From assembly GCA_015075405.1 (NCBI GenBank), contig JABTUK010000005.1:709747-773746 (forward strand): a DNA stretch of 64,000 nt, written 5' to 3'. Positions 15,671 to 23,789 of the stretch are shown in pieces; positions within the stretch are counted from its first letter, which is position 1; every line of letters begins with the position of its first letter. The notes below the pieces were generated by a model. That model saw only the letters and a list, made by a program, of their open reading frames with translations, was not told the DNA's origin and searched no databases. Origin of the DNA: Anaerolineales bacterium. GTDB lineage: Bacteria; Chloroflexota; Anaerolineae; 4572-78; J111. The position numbers and the translations under genes are program-made.

Positions 15671-16807
15671 TTAAAACGTCGAGCGCTGCCCAATCATCGG
15701 CAGGGCGTAAACCGACTTCCAGCCGGGACTTTGCGGCTCGCGCAGGAAGGGTTCCATCTCCTCGGCGGTGCGCAGGGTGATTTCCTCAACCGGCGGAACT
15801 TTGCCGGCGGGGAAGGCTTCCAGGATGTCGTCGTGGAGCAGGGTCAGGTAGCGCAGAATGGCCGCCAGCGGTCGCTTGGCTTTCTGGGCGGTCGCATCGG
15901 CGGCGTTGCCCACCACCCCTTCCGGCGTGGCGGCGATTTCGATGGCAAAGTGACCTTCGCCTTCAGACCAGCGGCTGGGCCGGCGGTAGGGGTCCACCGA
16001 CTTATCGAAGTGGCCTTCGGGCAGGTAGGATTTGCCCTGGGTGTTGACGGCGTATTTCATATCTACCATATCGGGGAAGAGGTACAGGCCCAGCGAGGTT
16101 TCAGCTTCGCAGGCATGGACAAAGGTGGTTCCGTATTCGCCACCGAACTTCTTCTCGCGGAAAAATTCGCGCACAGCCCGGTGCCAGTCAATCACCCGGA
16201 AGATGCCGGGCAGTTGGTAGCGCTTTTGCAATTCCTGGATGGCCGATTCCAGCATCCACAGTTGGCCGTGGTTATTGATGAGGATTTGCTTGCGCCAGCC
16301 GTCATTCCACAAACCGAGCATGGCGTCAATCAACATCTCGCGGGCAATATCTTCGCGGACGATACAGGTGGCCGACATGCCCATGTGATGGAAGGGATGC
16401 GTCCCAAAATTGAGCGGCGGCAGCGACAGCGAGCAGGGCGCGCCCCGTTTAGCCGTAAAGCGGCGCACGCCTTCAAGAATCTGGCTGACAAACAGGGTGT
16501 CGGTGGCGGTGGGCAGGTGCAGGCCGTGATTTTCGGTGCAGCCGATGGGAATAAAAAGGATGTCATTCTTGCGGCGCTCTTCGACCACTTTCCAGCGCAC
16601 GGTGGTTTGAATATAGGAGCCGGCTTTACCCCACTCGACCGGCGACGGCATGCCGTACTCGGCCAGGATAGCATCTATCTGCTCGTCGCTGGCCTCCCAA
16701 ACCTCTTTTTTCATGCGGCCAACGCCGTTATCCTCAAAAAACAGATCGGGGACATTGGTCTCCAGCAATCCTTCCGGGACGGGCATTTTGCCATTTGTGT
16801 TTGACAT
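15671..16807 (-). CDS. iolN: Creatininase-family 3-dehydro-scyllo-inosose hydrolase (IolN type)
   Basis: A 378-residue creatininase-fold amidohydrolase. Metal-site blocks are PIGCTENHGLHLPTATDTLF (about residues 85-105), INNHGQLWMLESAIQEL (about 180-195) and FVHACEAETSLGLYLFPDMVD (about 225-245). In Thermotoga the creatininase-family protein IolN opens the ring of the diketo-inositol made by IolM to give 5-keto-gluconate. Here the gene is directly downstream of an IolM-like gene and upstream of an IolO-like gene, the same set. The family also contains creatininase itself and mycofactocin peptidases, but the neighbours favour IolN. The start at 16807 has AGGAG. Confidence 0.8.
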   Translation of the reverse strand: MSNTNGKMPVPEGLLETNVPDLFFEDNGVGRMKKEVWEASDEQIDAILAEYGMPSPVEWGKAGSYIQTTVRWKVVEERRKNDILFIPIGCTENHGLHLPTATDTLFVSQILEGVRRFTAKRGAPCSLSLPPLNFGTHPFHHMGMSATCIVREDIAREMLIDAMLGLWNDGWRKQILINNHGQLWMLESAIQELQKRYQLPGIFRVIDWHRAVREFFREKKFGGEYGTTFVHACEAETSLGLYLFPDMVDMKYAVNTQGKSYLPEGHFDKSVDPYRRPSRWSEGEGHFAIEIAATPEGVVGNAADATAQKAKRPLAAILRYLTLLHDDILEAFPAGKVPPVEEITLRTAEEMEPFLREPQSPGWKSVYALPMIGQRSTF

Positions 16808-16855
16808 TGATCACTCCTATCTTCTCTTCTAAATTTAAGGATTTCAACAGTTCAA

Positions 16856-16919
16856 TGACCGGAGACCGGGGACGGGTGACCGGGGGTGCCAGTCTCCGGT
16901 CTTCGGTCTCCGGTCGTTT
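16856..16919. repeat. ACCGGAGACCGG word hairpin
   Basis: ACCGGAGACCGGGGACGGG is followed by complementary AGTCTCCGGTCTTCGGTCTC words. It sits in the gap between the iolM stop (16922) and iolN. Similar words occur at 51272-51360 and, weaker, near 3076-3120. Confidence 0.75.
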
Positions 16920-16921
16920 TC

Positions 16922-18079
16922 TCAGTTGGGGTACACCATCACCTTGCCATCCACCCGCTCGGTGCCTTTGATGATGGCCTCTACGGCTTTGTCTAATTGA
17001 TAGCGGGCCGTAATGATCGGGCTGAGGTCCAGCCGGCCCGAAGCGACCATGCGGATGACGTTGGGGAAGTTCTCGTCGCCGGAGTGGCCCTGCGCCCCGT
17101 ACACCTGCGCCCGGCGCACTTGCAGGGTTTCCAGGTACATGGGCACTTCTTTGGCGGCCCGGCCAATCTGCACGATTTTGCCGTTGATGGCGATGCTCTT
17201 GACCATTTCGGGAACGGTAATGTGGGGCGCGCCGGCAGCTTCGACGTAGAAGTTGAAACCTTCGCCCTTGCTCAGTTCCATCAGCACTTCGGCGGCGCGC
17301 ACGTCACGCGGATCATAGACATAATCAGAACCGAGTTTCTTGGCCAGTTCCAGCCGCTCCTTCGAGACATCAAAGGTGACAATTTTGCCCGCGCCGGCGG
17401 CTTCGGCCAGGCCCACTGCCGCCAGACCGATGGGGCCAGCGCCAAAAACGCACACAAAGTGGCCGGGCTTGAAGCCGCCCGCCCGTGAGAACATGGCGTT
17501 GTAGGAAACACAGGTCGGTTCGGTCAGAGCGGCCACTTCGTAAGCCTTTTTCTCGTCGCCAAACCGCTCGGCAATGGCGTTGATCTTCCAGGCAAATTTA
17601 GCGCCGATGGCGATATAGTTGGCAAAGCCGCCGTCAATGGTGAAGCCAATCTCTTCCAGGTTGGTGCAGTGGTTGGGGAAACCGTTGCGGCAGGGGGTGC
17701 AGTGGCCGCACCAGATCATTTCTTCCACCGTGACCATATCGCCTACTTTCAGGTCTTGCACCTCTTTGCCCACTTCGACAACCTTGCCGGAAAGCTCGTG
17801 GCCGGTAATGGAAGGGAATTTGGTCAGGCCGGGGTAGAGCATGTAGCCGTCGGAGTCGGTTTCGTAAAAGTGCAGGTCAGAACCGCACACGCCGCAAGCT
17901 TTGACTTGCAGCAGAATTTGGTCCGGTTTGATTTTGGGGTCGGGCCGCTCGGTCACTTCCAATTTGGGATAGCGCCAGACGCTGCTGCCGGTGATGGCTT
18001 TGCCGGTCTCCTCTTCCCAATCCGACACTTTGTAGTCGTGGCGGGGTTCCCATTTTGCATTTAAAACTAAGCCTTTCAT
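16922..18079 (-). CDS. iolM: Zn-dependent scyllo-inosose 3-dehydrogenase (IolM type)
   Basis: A 385-residue medium-chain alcohol dehydrogenase. ACGVCGSDLHF and GHELSG hold the catalytic zinc ligands (Cys, His-Glu). CGHCTPCRNGFPNHC is the four-Cys structural zinc loop, and VFGAGPIGLAAVGLAEAAGAGKIVTFDVS is the NAD-binding fold. The N-terminus (MKGLVLNAKWEPRHDYKV...SSVWRYPKLEV) and the VRRAQVYGAQGHSG block match the Thermotoga enzyme IolM (TM0412 type). That enzyme oxidises scyllo-inosose to a diketo-inositol. Start behind GGAGG. It is first in iolM-iolN-iolO, and its promoter and operator lie at 18277-18321. Confidence 0.83.
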   Translation of the reverse strand: MKGLVLNAKWEPRHDYKVSDWEEETGKAITGSSVWRYPKLEVTERPDPKIKPDQILLQVKACGVCGSDLHFYETDSDGYMLYPGLTKFPSITGHELSGKVVEVGKEVQDLKVGDMVTVEEMIWCGHCTPCRNGFPNHCTNLEEIGFTIDGGFANYIAIGAKFAWKINAIAERFGDEKKAYEVAALTEPTCVSYNAMFSRAGGFKPGHFVCVFGAGPIGLAAVGLAEAAGAGKIVTFDVSKERLELAKKLGSDYVYDPRDVRAAEVLMELSKGEGFNFYVEAAGAPHITVPEMVKSIAINGKIVQIGRAAKEVPMYLETLQVRRAQVYGAQGHSGDENFPNVIRMVASGRLDLSPIITARYQLDKAVEAIIKGTERVDGKVMVYPN

Positions 18080-18120
18080 TTTTAAACCTCCAAGCAGTTA
18101 ATAAAGTTGATTAGGGTTTT

Positions 18121-18258
18121 TATAACTACTCAACCCTCATGTCATTTCGAGGCTGAAAGCCGAGAAATCTCTGAGGCCGTTGTCTGCAAACCACGGATCA
18201 GGACGCTTCACGTCTCGCTCCTAACGTCGCTCGAAATGACATGGCTGAGTAGTTACTA
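18121..18258. repeat. Dispersed palindromic element A, copy 3
   Basis: Ends ATAACTACTCAACCCTCATG and ATGGCTGAGTAGTTACT enclose TCATTTCGAGGC and GCTCGAAATGAC. The middle part differs from the other copies. It lies between the predicted iolM transcription start and its start codon, so the transcript would carry its hairpin. Confidence 0.83.
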
Positions 18259-18276
18259 AAGATGTATTCCTGCTAC

Positions 18277-18288
18277 GCACACGTGTGC
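18277..18288. promoter_or_regulatory. LacI-type operator before iolM
   Basis: A perfect 12-base palindrome GCACACGTGTGC. On the minus strand it sits in TATGCACACGTGTGCGT, a 17-base string repeated exactly upstream of the LacI-family gene (25902-25913). It begins 4 bases after the -10 box of the iolM promoter, the position expected for repression. Confidence 0.82.
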
Positions 18289-18292
18289 ATAG

Positions 18293-18321
18293 AGTATAAT
18301 ATAGATTTGTAAAGGTGTCAA
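18293..18321 (-). promoter_or_regulatory. Sigma-70 promoter of iolM
   Basis: On the minus strand: TTGACA (18316-18321), a 17-base spacer, TATACT (18293-18298). The operator follows at once. The spacing and the operator position closely copy the lacI-family promoter at 25920-25948. Confidence 0.75.
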
Positions 18322-18385
18322 AACAACCGAGGCGCAATTTAACTCCAGTTTATGAATAGCTGAAACGGGTTTACAAAGGATAAAG

Positions 18386-18479
18386 GAGACTCAGTAGATC
18401 CAAATTTCTCGTAGGGTGGCATCCCTATGCCGCCCGCTGACGCATAGGGATGCGCCAGCTACTAGTGAAATGAGTCTCC
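18386..18479 (+). repeat. Dispersed palindromic element B, copy 2
   Basis: Terminal repeats GAGACTCA and TGAGTCTC enclose AGTAGATCCAAATTTCTC, GGTGGCATCCCTATGCC and CGCATAGGGATGCG. It is nearly the reverse complement of 4476-4577. It lies upstream of the iolM promoter, after the iolG1 stop. Confidence 0.84.
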
Positions 18480-18533
18480 TTGCGGTTAATAAGTTCAATC
18501 TTGACGTTCCAGTGGGGGGCATTATAAGGTCTC

Positions 18534-19559
18534 TTATTTTTCTGCATCAAGCGGCAGTTCTATGGGCCGGGTTTGGTGGTAAGATTGAGTAGCCGCCAGC
18601 GCAATCTCCAAGGCCGCGCGGGCATCCTGGCCGGTCACTACCGGCGGCTGTTCTGCCCGCACCCGCTCGACAAAATCCTGGGCCTGAGCCAGATACGCCT
18701 CGCCAAAGCGCTCCATCAGGTAGGGCACCATATCGTGGCTGATGCCCTGGCGGGTCAACACCAGCAGCGGCGTTTGCCGGTAATAGCCGATTTGCACTCC
18801 GCCGGTTGTGCCCAAAATTTCGGTGCGGATGTCGTAGCCATACAGGGCGTTGCGGCTGACCTCAACATTGCCCAACGTGCCGTTTTTGAACAGCATGTTG
18901 ACCACGGCATTGTCAATATCGCCCACCGTGTTGAGTTGAGGGAAGGCCAGGGTGCCGCCTTCGGTATAGACCCGTTTGACCTCGTCGCCCATCAACCAAC
19001 GCCCCAAATCAAAATCGTGGATCGCCATATCCAGAATCAGGCCACCGCTGACGCTGGGCCGGGCATATTCCAGGTCGGGGCAAAAGGGGTCTCGTCCCAC
19101 CGATTTAAACGTAACCGGCTGGCCGATGATCCCGGCCTCGATCTGTTTTTTGGCTGCCATATATCCGGCGTCGAAGCGGCGCATAAAACCGGCCTGGAAC
19201 AGAACGCCCTTTTGGGCAATGACCGCCAGCATGGCGTCGGTATCTGCAAGCGTCAACGCCACCGGCTTTTCACAAAAGATAGCTTTGCCGGCTTCTGCCG
19301 CCGCAATAACCACCTCACGATGGGTGCTGGTGGGTGAGATGACAAAAACCGCTTTAACCCCAGGGTTAGCCAGAACATCTCGATAATCCGTTGACCAGGC
19401 CACCCCTTCCAGCTCAGCGGCGAAGGCCCGCGCTCGTTCCTCCAGGGCGTCGGCCACGGCCACAATCTTGGCCTGGGGGATACGTCCGGCCAGATGCCGG
19501 GCGTACACTTGCCCCATTCGCCCCAGGCCGATGACACCCACTGGGAGTTTAGCGTTCAT
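18534..19559 (-). CDS. iolG: Gfo/Idh/MocA inositol-type 2-dehydrogenase, paralogue 1
   Basis: A 341-residue Gfo/Idh/MocA oxidoreductase. The N-terminus VGVIGLGRMGQVYARHL is the NAD-binding motif and CEKPVALTLADTDAML contains the catalytic Lys of the E-K-P motif. GGLILDMAIHDFDLGRWL has the Asp and His spaced as in inositol dehydrogenase. Such enzymes oxidise myo- or scyllo-inositol to scyllo-inosose. I chose ATG 19559; the longer frame begins with a TTG inside a repeat. It follows the ABC importer and pentapeptide genes on the same strand. A second paralogue lies at 23786-24814. The two may use different inositol isomers. Confidence 0.8.
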   Translation of the reverse strand: MNAKLPVGVIGLGRMGQVYARHLAGRIPQAKIVAVADALEERARAFAAELEGVAWSTDYRDVLANPGVKAVFVISPTSTHREVVIAAAEAGKAIFCEKPVALTLADTDAMLAVIAQKGVLFQAGFMRRFDAGYMAAKKQIEAGIIGQPVTFKSVGRDPFCPDLEYARPSVSGGLILDMAIHDFDLGRWLMGDEVKRVYTEGGTLAFPQLNTVGDIDNAVVNMLFKNGTLGNVEVSRNALYGYDIRTEILGTTGGVQIGYYRQTPLLVLTRQGISHDMVPYLMERFGEAYLAQAQDFVERVRAEQPPVVTGQDARAALEIALAATQSYHQTRPIELPLDAEK

Positions 19560-19589
19560 CCCTATTATTCTCCAATCCAAGACCAAGTT

Positions 19590-19650
19590 GGAACTGAGGG
19601 AACTGAGGGAATTAAAGAATCATTCAGTTCCTTCAATTCCGTTAGTTCCC
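19590..19650. repeat. GGAACT word hairpin, copy 3
   Basis: GGAACTGAGGGAACTGAGGG faces CAGTTCCTTCAATTCC and GTTAGTTCCC. On the minus strand the word GGGAACT begins right at the stop codon of the pentapeptide gene. Confidence 0.8.
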
Positions 19651-20216
19651 TATTCATAAATATCCCCGTTGGGCTTCATCGCTCCCCGCAAATGCGCATT
19701 GCTCAGATTAGCCCCCTCCAGGTTAGCCTCGAACAAGTTAGCCCCCCGCAGGTGCGCTCCTTCCAGGGTAGCATTCGCCAGGTTAGCCCCCTTAAGCACC
19801 GCTTTGAGCAGGATGACATCACTAAGATTAGCCCGACTCAGGTTAGCTTCGGTCATATGCGCTTCCCGTAAGTTAACCTCAAACAAGTTGGCCTGTTCCA
19901 AAATGGCGTAATTGAGCTGCCCCTGGCGCAAATTGGCTTTGGTCAGATTGGCCTGGCTCAAATTAGCGAAACTCAAGTCGGCCTCGCTGAGATTGGCCCC
20001 AGCTAAATTGGCCCCGGTCAGGTTCGCGCCGGTCAGATTGGCCCCAATCAAGTTGGCCCCGGCCAGGTTGGCCTGGCTCAAATTAGCCTCGCTCAGATCA
20101 GCCCCACTCAGGTTGGCCCCTTTCAAATAAGCGCCGCTCAGGTCACAACCGGCCAGCCAGAGTGGTCTGGGCCGGTTCAGCAAATCATAGATTTGCGCGG
20201 ATGTTAGCTCGGCCAT
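19650..20216 (-). CDS. Pentapeptide-repeat protein
   Basis: A 188-residue protein made almost wholly of A(D/N)LxX pentapeptides from about residue 28 (CDLSGAYLKGANLSGADLSEANLSQANLAGANL...), about 28 repeats. This would form a right-handed quadrilateral beta helix. The N-terminal 20 residues (LTSAQIYDLLNRPRPLW) are a short helical cap. There is no signal peptide or membrane segment. The ATG at 20216 follows GAGGGGG and lies 14 bases behind the ABC ATPase stop, so it is probably co-transcribed with the importer. Function unknown. Some pentapeptide proteins mimic DNA and bind gyrase, but nothing specific shows that here. Confidence 0.85.
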   Translation of the reverse strand: MAELTSAQIYDLLNRPRPLWLAGCDLSGAYLKGANLSGADLSEANLSQANLAGANLIGANLTGANLTGANLAGANLSEADLSFANLSQANLTKANLRQGQLNYAILEQANLFEVNLREAHMTEANLSRANLSDVILLKAVLKGANLANATLEGAHLRGANLFEANLEGANLSNAHLRGAMKPNGDIYE

Positions 20217-20229
20217 GGTATTTTCCCCC

Positions 20230-21123
20230 TCATTCTTCCAGGCCATGCGAGAATACTTCTTCGCTTTCCTCCAATGCCTGGGCCAGATGCCGTTCGGCTT
20301 CGCCTAATTCCTCCCCGGCCCCAGAGTCGGCGCGAGCAAATTCGGCCAATTCGTGGCTCAAAGCATCCAACTCATCGGCTCCGGACATCATTCTAACCAT
20401 CTCCTCCCGCGCTAACTCTGCTTTGGTAAAGGTGCCAAAGGTTCGGCCTCGCTTGAGGATGGTAAATCTATCGCCTACTGCATAAGCATGGTGCGGATTG
20501 TGCGTAATCAGGATAACGCCCAGATTCCGCGCCCTGGCCTGGGCGACATAACGCAAGACCACGCCCGCTTGCTTGACCCCCAGAGCAGCCGTTGGCTCAT
20601 CCAGGATCAACACCTTGGCTCCAAAGTAAACCGCGCGGGCAATAGCCACACACTGGCGCTCACCTCCTGAGAGGGTCCCCACCGGTTGAGCCGGGTCGCG
20701 CACATCAATGCCCATTTTGAGCATCTCTTCCCGCGCCACCCGGTCGGAGAACTTGACATCGTAGCGCTTGAACGGCCCCCAGCCCCCTCTGGTCGGCTCC
20801 GAACCGAGAAAGAAGTTGCGGGAGATGCTCATCAAGGGGATCATCGCCAGGTCCTGATAAACGGTGGCAATGCCTCGATCCAGCGCATCCCGAGGGGAAT
20901 TGAAATGAACTTGCTCGCCTTCAACCAAATACTGACCCTCATCGGGCCGATGCACCCCGGAGAGCGTTTTGATGAGGGTAGATTTGCCCGCGCCGTTATC
21001 GCCCAACAAACACATAACCTCACCGGCCCGCACCGCCATCGAGACATCGCTGAGGGCAATAACGCTGCCAAAAAATTTAGAAATATTTCTGACCTCAATA
21101 AGAGGCGTCCCATTTTGACTCAT
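20230..21123 (-). CDS. ABC sugar importer ATPase (single-domain, ribose type)
   Basis: A 297-residue ATP-binding subunit. Walker A is GDNGAGKSTLIKTLSG (about residues 37-52), the ABC signature LSGGERQCVAIARAV and Walker B VLILDEPTAALG. VMCLLGDNGAGKS and FNSPRDALDRGIATVYQDLAMIPLMS are typical of the CUT2 (ribose/inositol) group. It has one ATPase domain, whereas RbsA-type proteins usually have two (about 500 residues), so it should act as a homodimer. The C-terminal 45 residues are acidic and helical. The start ATG overlaps the permease stop (ATGA), which shows translational coupling. Confidence 0.85.
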   Translation of the reverse strand: MSQNGTPLIEVRNISKFFGSVIALSDVSMAVRAGEVMCLLGDNGAGKSTLIKTLSGVHRPDEGQYLVEGEQVHFNSPRDALDRGIATVYQDLAMIPLMSISRNFFLGSEPTRGGWGPFKRYDVKFSDRVAREEMLKMGIDVRDPAQPVGTLSGGERQCVAIARAVYFGAKVLILDEPTAALGVKQAGVVLRYVAQARARNLGVILITHNPHHAYAVGDRFTILKRGRTFGTFTKAELAREEMVRMMSGADELDALSHELAEFARADSGAGEELGEAERHLAQALEESEEVFSHGLEE

Positions 21124-22175
21124 CTTCGTGATGCCTCCGCTCGCTTCCTGATGTAATTGTTAACCAACACGGCGATGACCAGCATGGCCCCCATAAATAC
21201 CTGAAACCAGTCAGCGTCAACCCCGGCAAAAACAATGCCCTGGCGAACCATGCCAAAGATGAGCGCGCCCAGAGCCGCCCCCATAACCGAGCCGTAGCCG
21301 CCGGTCAACAAATTGCCCCCGATGACCGCGCCGATAATGGCCAGAAACTCCTGCTGCTCGCCGCGCAATACGTCGGCCGATTTGACGCTGGCAACCTGGA
21401 TGGTTGCCACCAGCCAGGCGGCAAAGGCCGTGGTCATAAACAGGCCAATTTTCAGCCGATCCACCGGCACACCGACGTTGCGGGCGGCTTCCGCTGCGCC
21501 GCCGGCCCCAAAAATCCAGTTGCCTACCTGAGTCCGCAGCAAAATCCACGTCCCCAAGGCAATGATGGCAAACCACCACACAATAGAGACCGAAAAATTA
21601 GCCCCGGCAATATGAATGTCATAAGCAAAGATGGTGCTCAAGATGTCGTAGCCGGGCAGGTTGCCCAGTCCCCCCACCTGTGTCCGCCCGGTGATCATGC
21701 GGGTAAAACCGATGGTCGCTCCCCGGACGATAAACAAACTACCCAGACTAATGATAAAAGAGGGCAGCTTGGTTCTGACCACCATATAGCCGTTGAAGAA
21801 ACCAACTGCCAGAGACAGCGCCAGAGCTACCAGCGCGGCTACGGGCAAAGGTAATCCCAATTCGGTGCCCAGGATGGCGATCGTTACCCCGGCCATGCCA
21901 ATGATCGAGCCGATGGACAGGTCAAACTCACCCCCAATCATCAGCAGCGCCACCGCTACCGATAGAATCCCCAGATGCGATGAAACCTCCAGATAACTGG
22001 CCGTGCCCCTTATGCTTAAAAAACCTCTGGAAGCAGCGATGGCAAAGAAAAGCCAAACTACGATAGCCCCGGCCAGCGCGCCAAATTCCGGCCGGCTGAG
22101 CAGCCGTTTCATGAGGCCCGCCTGGACCATGCGCTCGTCTCGCCTTTGTTCTGGTGCGACAGTTGTTGTTGCCAT
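21120..22175 (-). CDS. ABC sugar importer permease (RbsC type)
   Basis: A 351-residue CUT2 permease with about 8-10 membrane helices. GGEFDLSIGSIIGMAGVTIA (about residues 82-101) and GGYGSVMGAALGALIFGMVRQGIVFAGVDADWFQVFMGAMLVIAVLVNNYIRKR at the C-terminus are strongly conserved in ribose/xylose/inositol-type permeases. Start behind AAGGAGAG. It overlaps the ATPase gene by four bases and is separated from the binding-protein gene by a terminator and two repeats (22196-22405). Confidence 0.87.
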   Translation of the reverse strand: MATTTVAPEQRRDERMVQAGLMKRLLSRPEFGALAGAIVVWLFFAIAASRGFLSIRGTASYLEVSSHLGILSVAVALLMIGGEFDLSIGSIIGMAGVTIAILGTELGLPLPVAALVALALSLAVGFFNGYMVVRTKLPSFIISLGSLFIVRGATIGFTRMITGRTQVGGLGNLPGYDILSTIFAYDIHIAGANFSVSIVWWFAIIALGTWILLRTQVGNWIFGAGGAAEAARNVGVPVDRLKIGLFMTTAFAAWLVATIQVASVKSADVLRGEQQEFLAIIGAVIGGNLLTGGYGSVMGAALGALIFGMVRQGIVFAGVDADWFQVFMGAMLVIAVLVNNYIRKRAEASRR

Positions 22176-22195
22176 TTAACTCTCCTTAAAAGCAG

Positions 22196-22247
22196 GGAAC
22201 TGAAGGAACTGAAAAGTTCCTTTAGTTCCCTCAGTTCCTTTCGTCCC
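22196..22247. repeat. GGAACT word hairpin, copy 4
   Basis: GGGAACTGAAGGAACTGAAA is followed by AGTTCCTTTAGTTCCCTC. It lies 20 bases upstream of the permease start and next to element A copy 4. Confidence 0.78.
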
Positions 22248-22256
22248 TCAATTTTT

Positions 22257-22361
22257 GTAACTGCTCAGCCTATGTCATTGCGAGGCTGTAAGCCGAAGCA
22301 ATCCCCCATCACAACCTGGGGATTGCTTCGCTTCGCTCGCAATGACACCTGAGTAGTAACA
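22257..22361. repeat. Dispersed palindromic element A, copy 4 (variant)
   Basis: GTAACTGCTCAGCCTATGTC and GACACCTGAGTAGTAAC form the ends, with CATTGCGAGGC / GCTCGCAATG arms instead of CATTTCGA. This variant keeps the palindrome through paired changes. It lies between the binding-protein and permease genes. Confidence 0.8.
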
Positions 22362-22371
22362 ATTTTTTTAC

Positions 22372-22405
22372 AAAGGCCGGGGGTCAACTTCCCCCGGCCT
22401 TTTCA
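22372..22405 (-). terminator. Terminator behind the sugar-binding protein gene
   Basis: Perfect stem AAAGGCCGGGGG / CCCCCGGCCTTT with a 7-base loop, 11 bases after the stop codon, followed on the minus strand by a T-rich run. It would give more binding protein than permease from one transcript. Confidence 0.82.
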
Positions 22406-22414
22406 GTAAATCAA

Positions 22415-23485
22415 TTAGCGTGTACCCGCAGCACTCAGATCAATAACCTGGGCCGCATTATCGGCGGTCACAAAGCCAGGCCCGGTCAGCAGCACGTCAC
22501 TGCCAACAGTGTTCAGGTTCTCTTTGTAGAGGGTCAACAGAACGATGGGCAGATAACCTTGTAGATACTGCTGCTGGTCAATGGCAAAGAGCATGTTGCC
22601 ATCGCGCACAGCTTCCAGCACTTCGGGCGAGAGGTCGAAGGTAGCCAGCAGGATTTCGCCAACCAACCCTTCATCTTCCAGGGCGGCCAGAGCCGGGGCA
22701 GCGCCGGTGGGGCCGAGGGTGAGGATGCTGTCAACGTCAGGATTGGCTGTTAAGGCCGCGGCAATTGCTTGCTGAGACCCAGTCGGGTCGGCCAGGTCAA
22801 CCGCCAGGACTTCGACGGTGCCGCCCGCTTCGGCCATAGCATCGGTAAAGCCCTGGCAGCGCAGGTCAAGAGCTACGTTACCGACTTCCTGGTTGATGCA
22901 CAGCGCGGTGGTTGCGCCTGCTTCGGCCATGCGTTGGCCGCCGCCAAAACCGGCCTCGTACTCGGTCTGGCCGACGTGGGTGATAATGCCCAGGTCCTTG
23001 GCCACATCGCTGCCGGAGTTCATCGAGATGACCGGAATACCGGCGTCAACAGCGGCGGTGATGGAGTCGCCCAAAGCATCGGCGTCGGGGATAGAAACCA
23101 CCAAACCATCCGGCTCTGAGGCTACGGCGGCATCAATGAGCTGGGACATGGCCACCATGTCAAAGGTGCCCGGCGCCTGGTATTCGACCGTTACCCGCAT
23201 ATCGGTAGCCGCCGCATCAACGCCGTTCTTGACCACGGACCAGAACGGGTCAGAAGCCTGGCCGTGGCTGACCACCACAAAGCGAAGGGGGCGTTTTTCT
23301 AATTCTACTGTCCCACCCATGGCCTCCATTGCTTCTTCGGTGGCTTCCTGATAGACAGCCACTTCTTCTTGTCCGGCCGGCTGGCTAGAAGCCGCGGACA
23401 CACTTTGGGCAATAGCTCCCCAGGAGACGCTGATTAACGCCAGAACGCACAAGGTCGCCAACATGACAAATAGCCTGTTTTTCAT
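22415..23485 (-). CDS. Periplasmic sugar/inositol-binding protein
   Basis: A 356-residue type-1 periplasmic binding protein. The N-terminus MKNRLFVMLATLCVLALISVSWGAIAQSVSA is a Sec signal peptide. Domain blocks are RFVVVSHGQASDPFWSVVKNGVDAAATDM, MSQLIDAAVASEPDGLVVSIPDADAL, GIPVISMNSGSDV and IDQQQYLQGYLPIVLLTLY. It resembles ribose/inositol-binding proteins of CUT2 importers. The ATG at 23485 is chosen because GGAGGAGA precedes it. With the permease and ATPase downstream and inositol enzymes around it, myo-inositol is the most likely ligand (inference). Confidence 0.85.
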   Translation of the reverse strand: MKNRLFVMLATLCVLALISVSWGAIAQSVSAASSQPAGQEEVAVYQEATEEAMEAMGGTVELEKRPLRFVVVSHGQASDPFWSVVKNGVDAAATDMRVTVEYQAPGTFDMVAMSQLIDAAVASEPDGLVVSIPDADALGDSITAAVDAGIPVISMNSGSDVAKDLGIITHVGQTEYEAGFGGGQRMAEAGATTALCINQEVGNVALDLRCQGFTDAMAEAGGTVEVLAVDLADPTGSQQAIAAALTANPDVDSILTLGPTGAAPALAALEDEGLVGEILLATFDLSPEVLEAVRDGNMLFAIDQQQYLQGYLPIVLLTLYKENLNTVGSDVLLTGPGFVTADNAAQVIDLSAAGTR

Positions 23486-23727
23486 TGTAATCTCCTCCAC
23501 ATTAAACAAAGTTTATTTTTGGATGAACTTTGAGATTTCCGTTGTAGCCAGAAAATCTCCGCTACCAAAGATTTACATGCTGGATCAAGTTTGCAGTTTT
23601 TGGGTTGTCCTCCTCTCTTGCTCATCGAATTGAAAAACAGTAAGTTTTAGATAGCAGATACAAACCAGTGAGTTGCCAGCTAATCATCACCTACTGCTTG
23701 TTCACAAATGATTGACTTTTTGTTTGC

Positions 23728-23789
23728 AGTAAGGGCATGGCCTTGCGCCTGCCCCTGGGGAGCGACCGCAAGGGTACGCCCCTACTTAC
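23728..23789. repeat. GTAGGGGCG-type palindromic repeat
   Basis: On the minus strand GTAAGTAGGGGCGTACCCT starts at the TAA stop of the second inositol dehydrogenase and ends with its near complement AGGCCATGCCCTTAC. Only one copy is seen in this window. The rest of the 300-base gap (23486-23727) shows no gene. Confidence 0.65.

Larger units (their letters stand above)
18080..18533. other. iolM regulatory region with elements A and B
   Basis: This gap between iolG1 and iolM has no gene. Reading in the iolM direction it contains element B copy 2 (18386-18479), the iolM promoter (18293-18321), the GCACACGTGTGC operator (18277-18288), element A copy 3 (18121-18258, inside the predicted 5' leader) and the iolM ribosome binding site. 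Confidence 0.75.

Noticed and set aside
19669..20485. Plus-strand Leu/Ala/Pro-rich frames opposite the pentapeptide gene
   Set aside because: They are the antisense reading of the pentapeptide repeats and keep their periodicity, so they are not independent genes.
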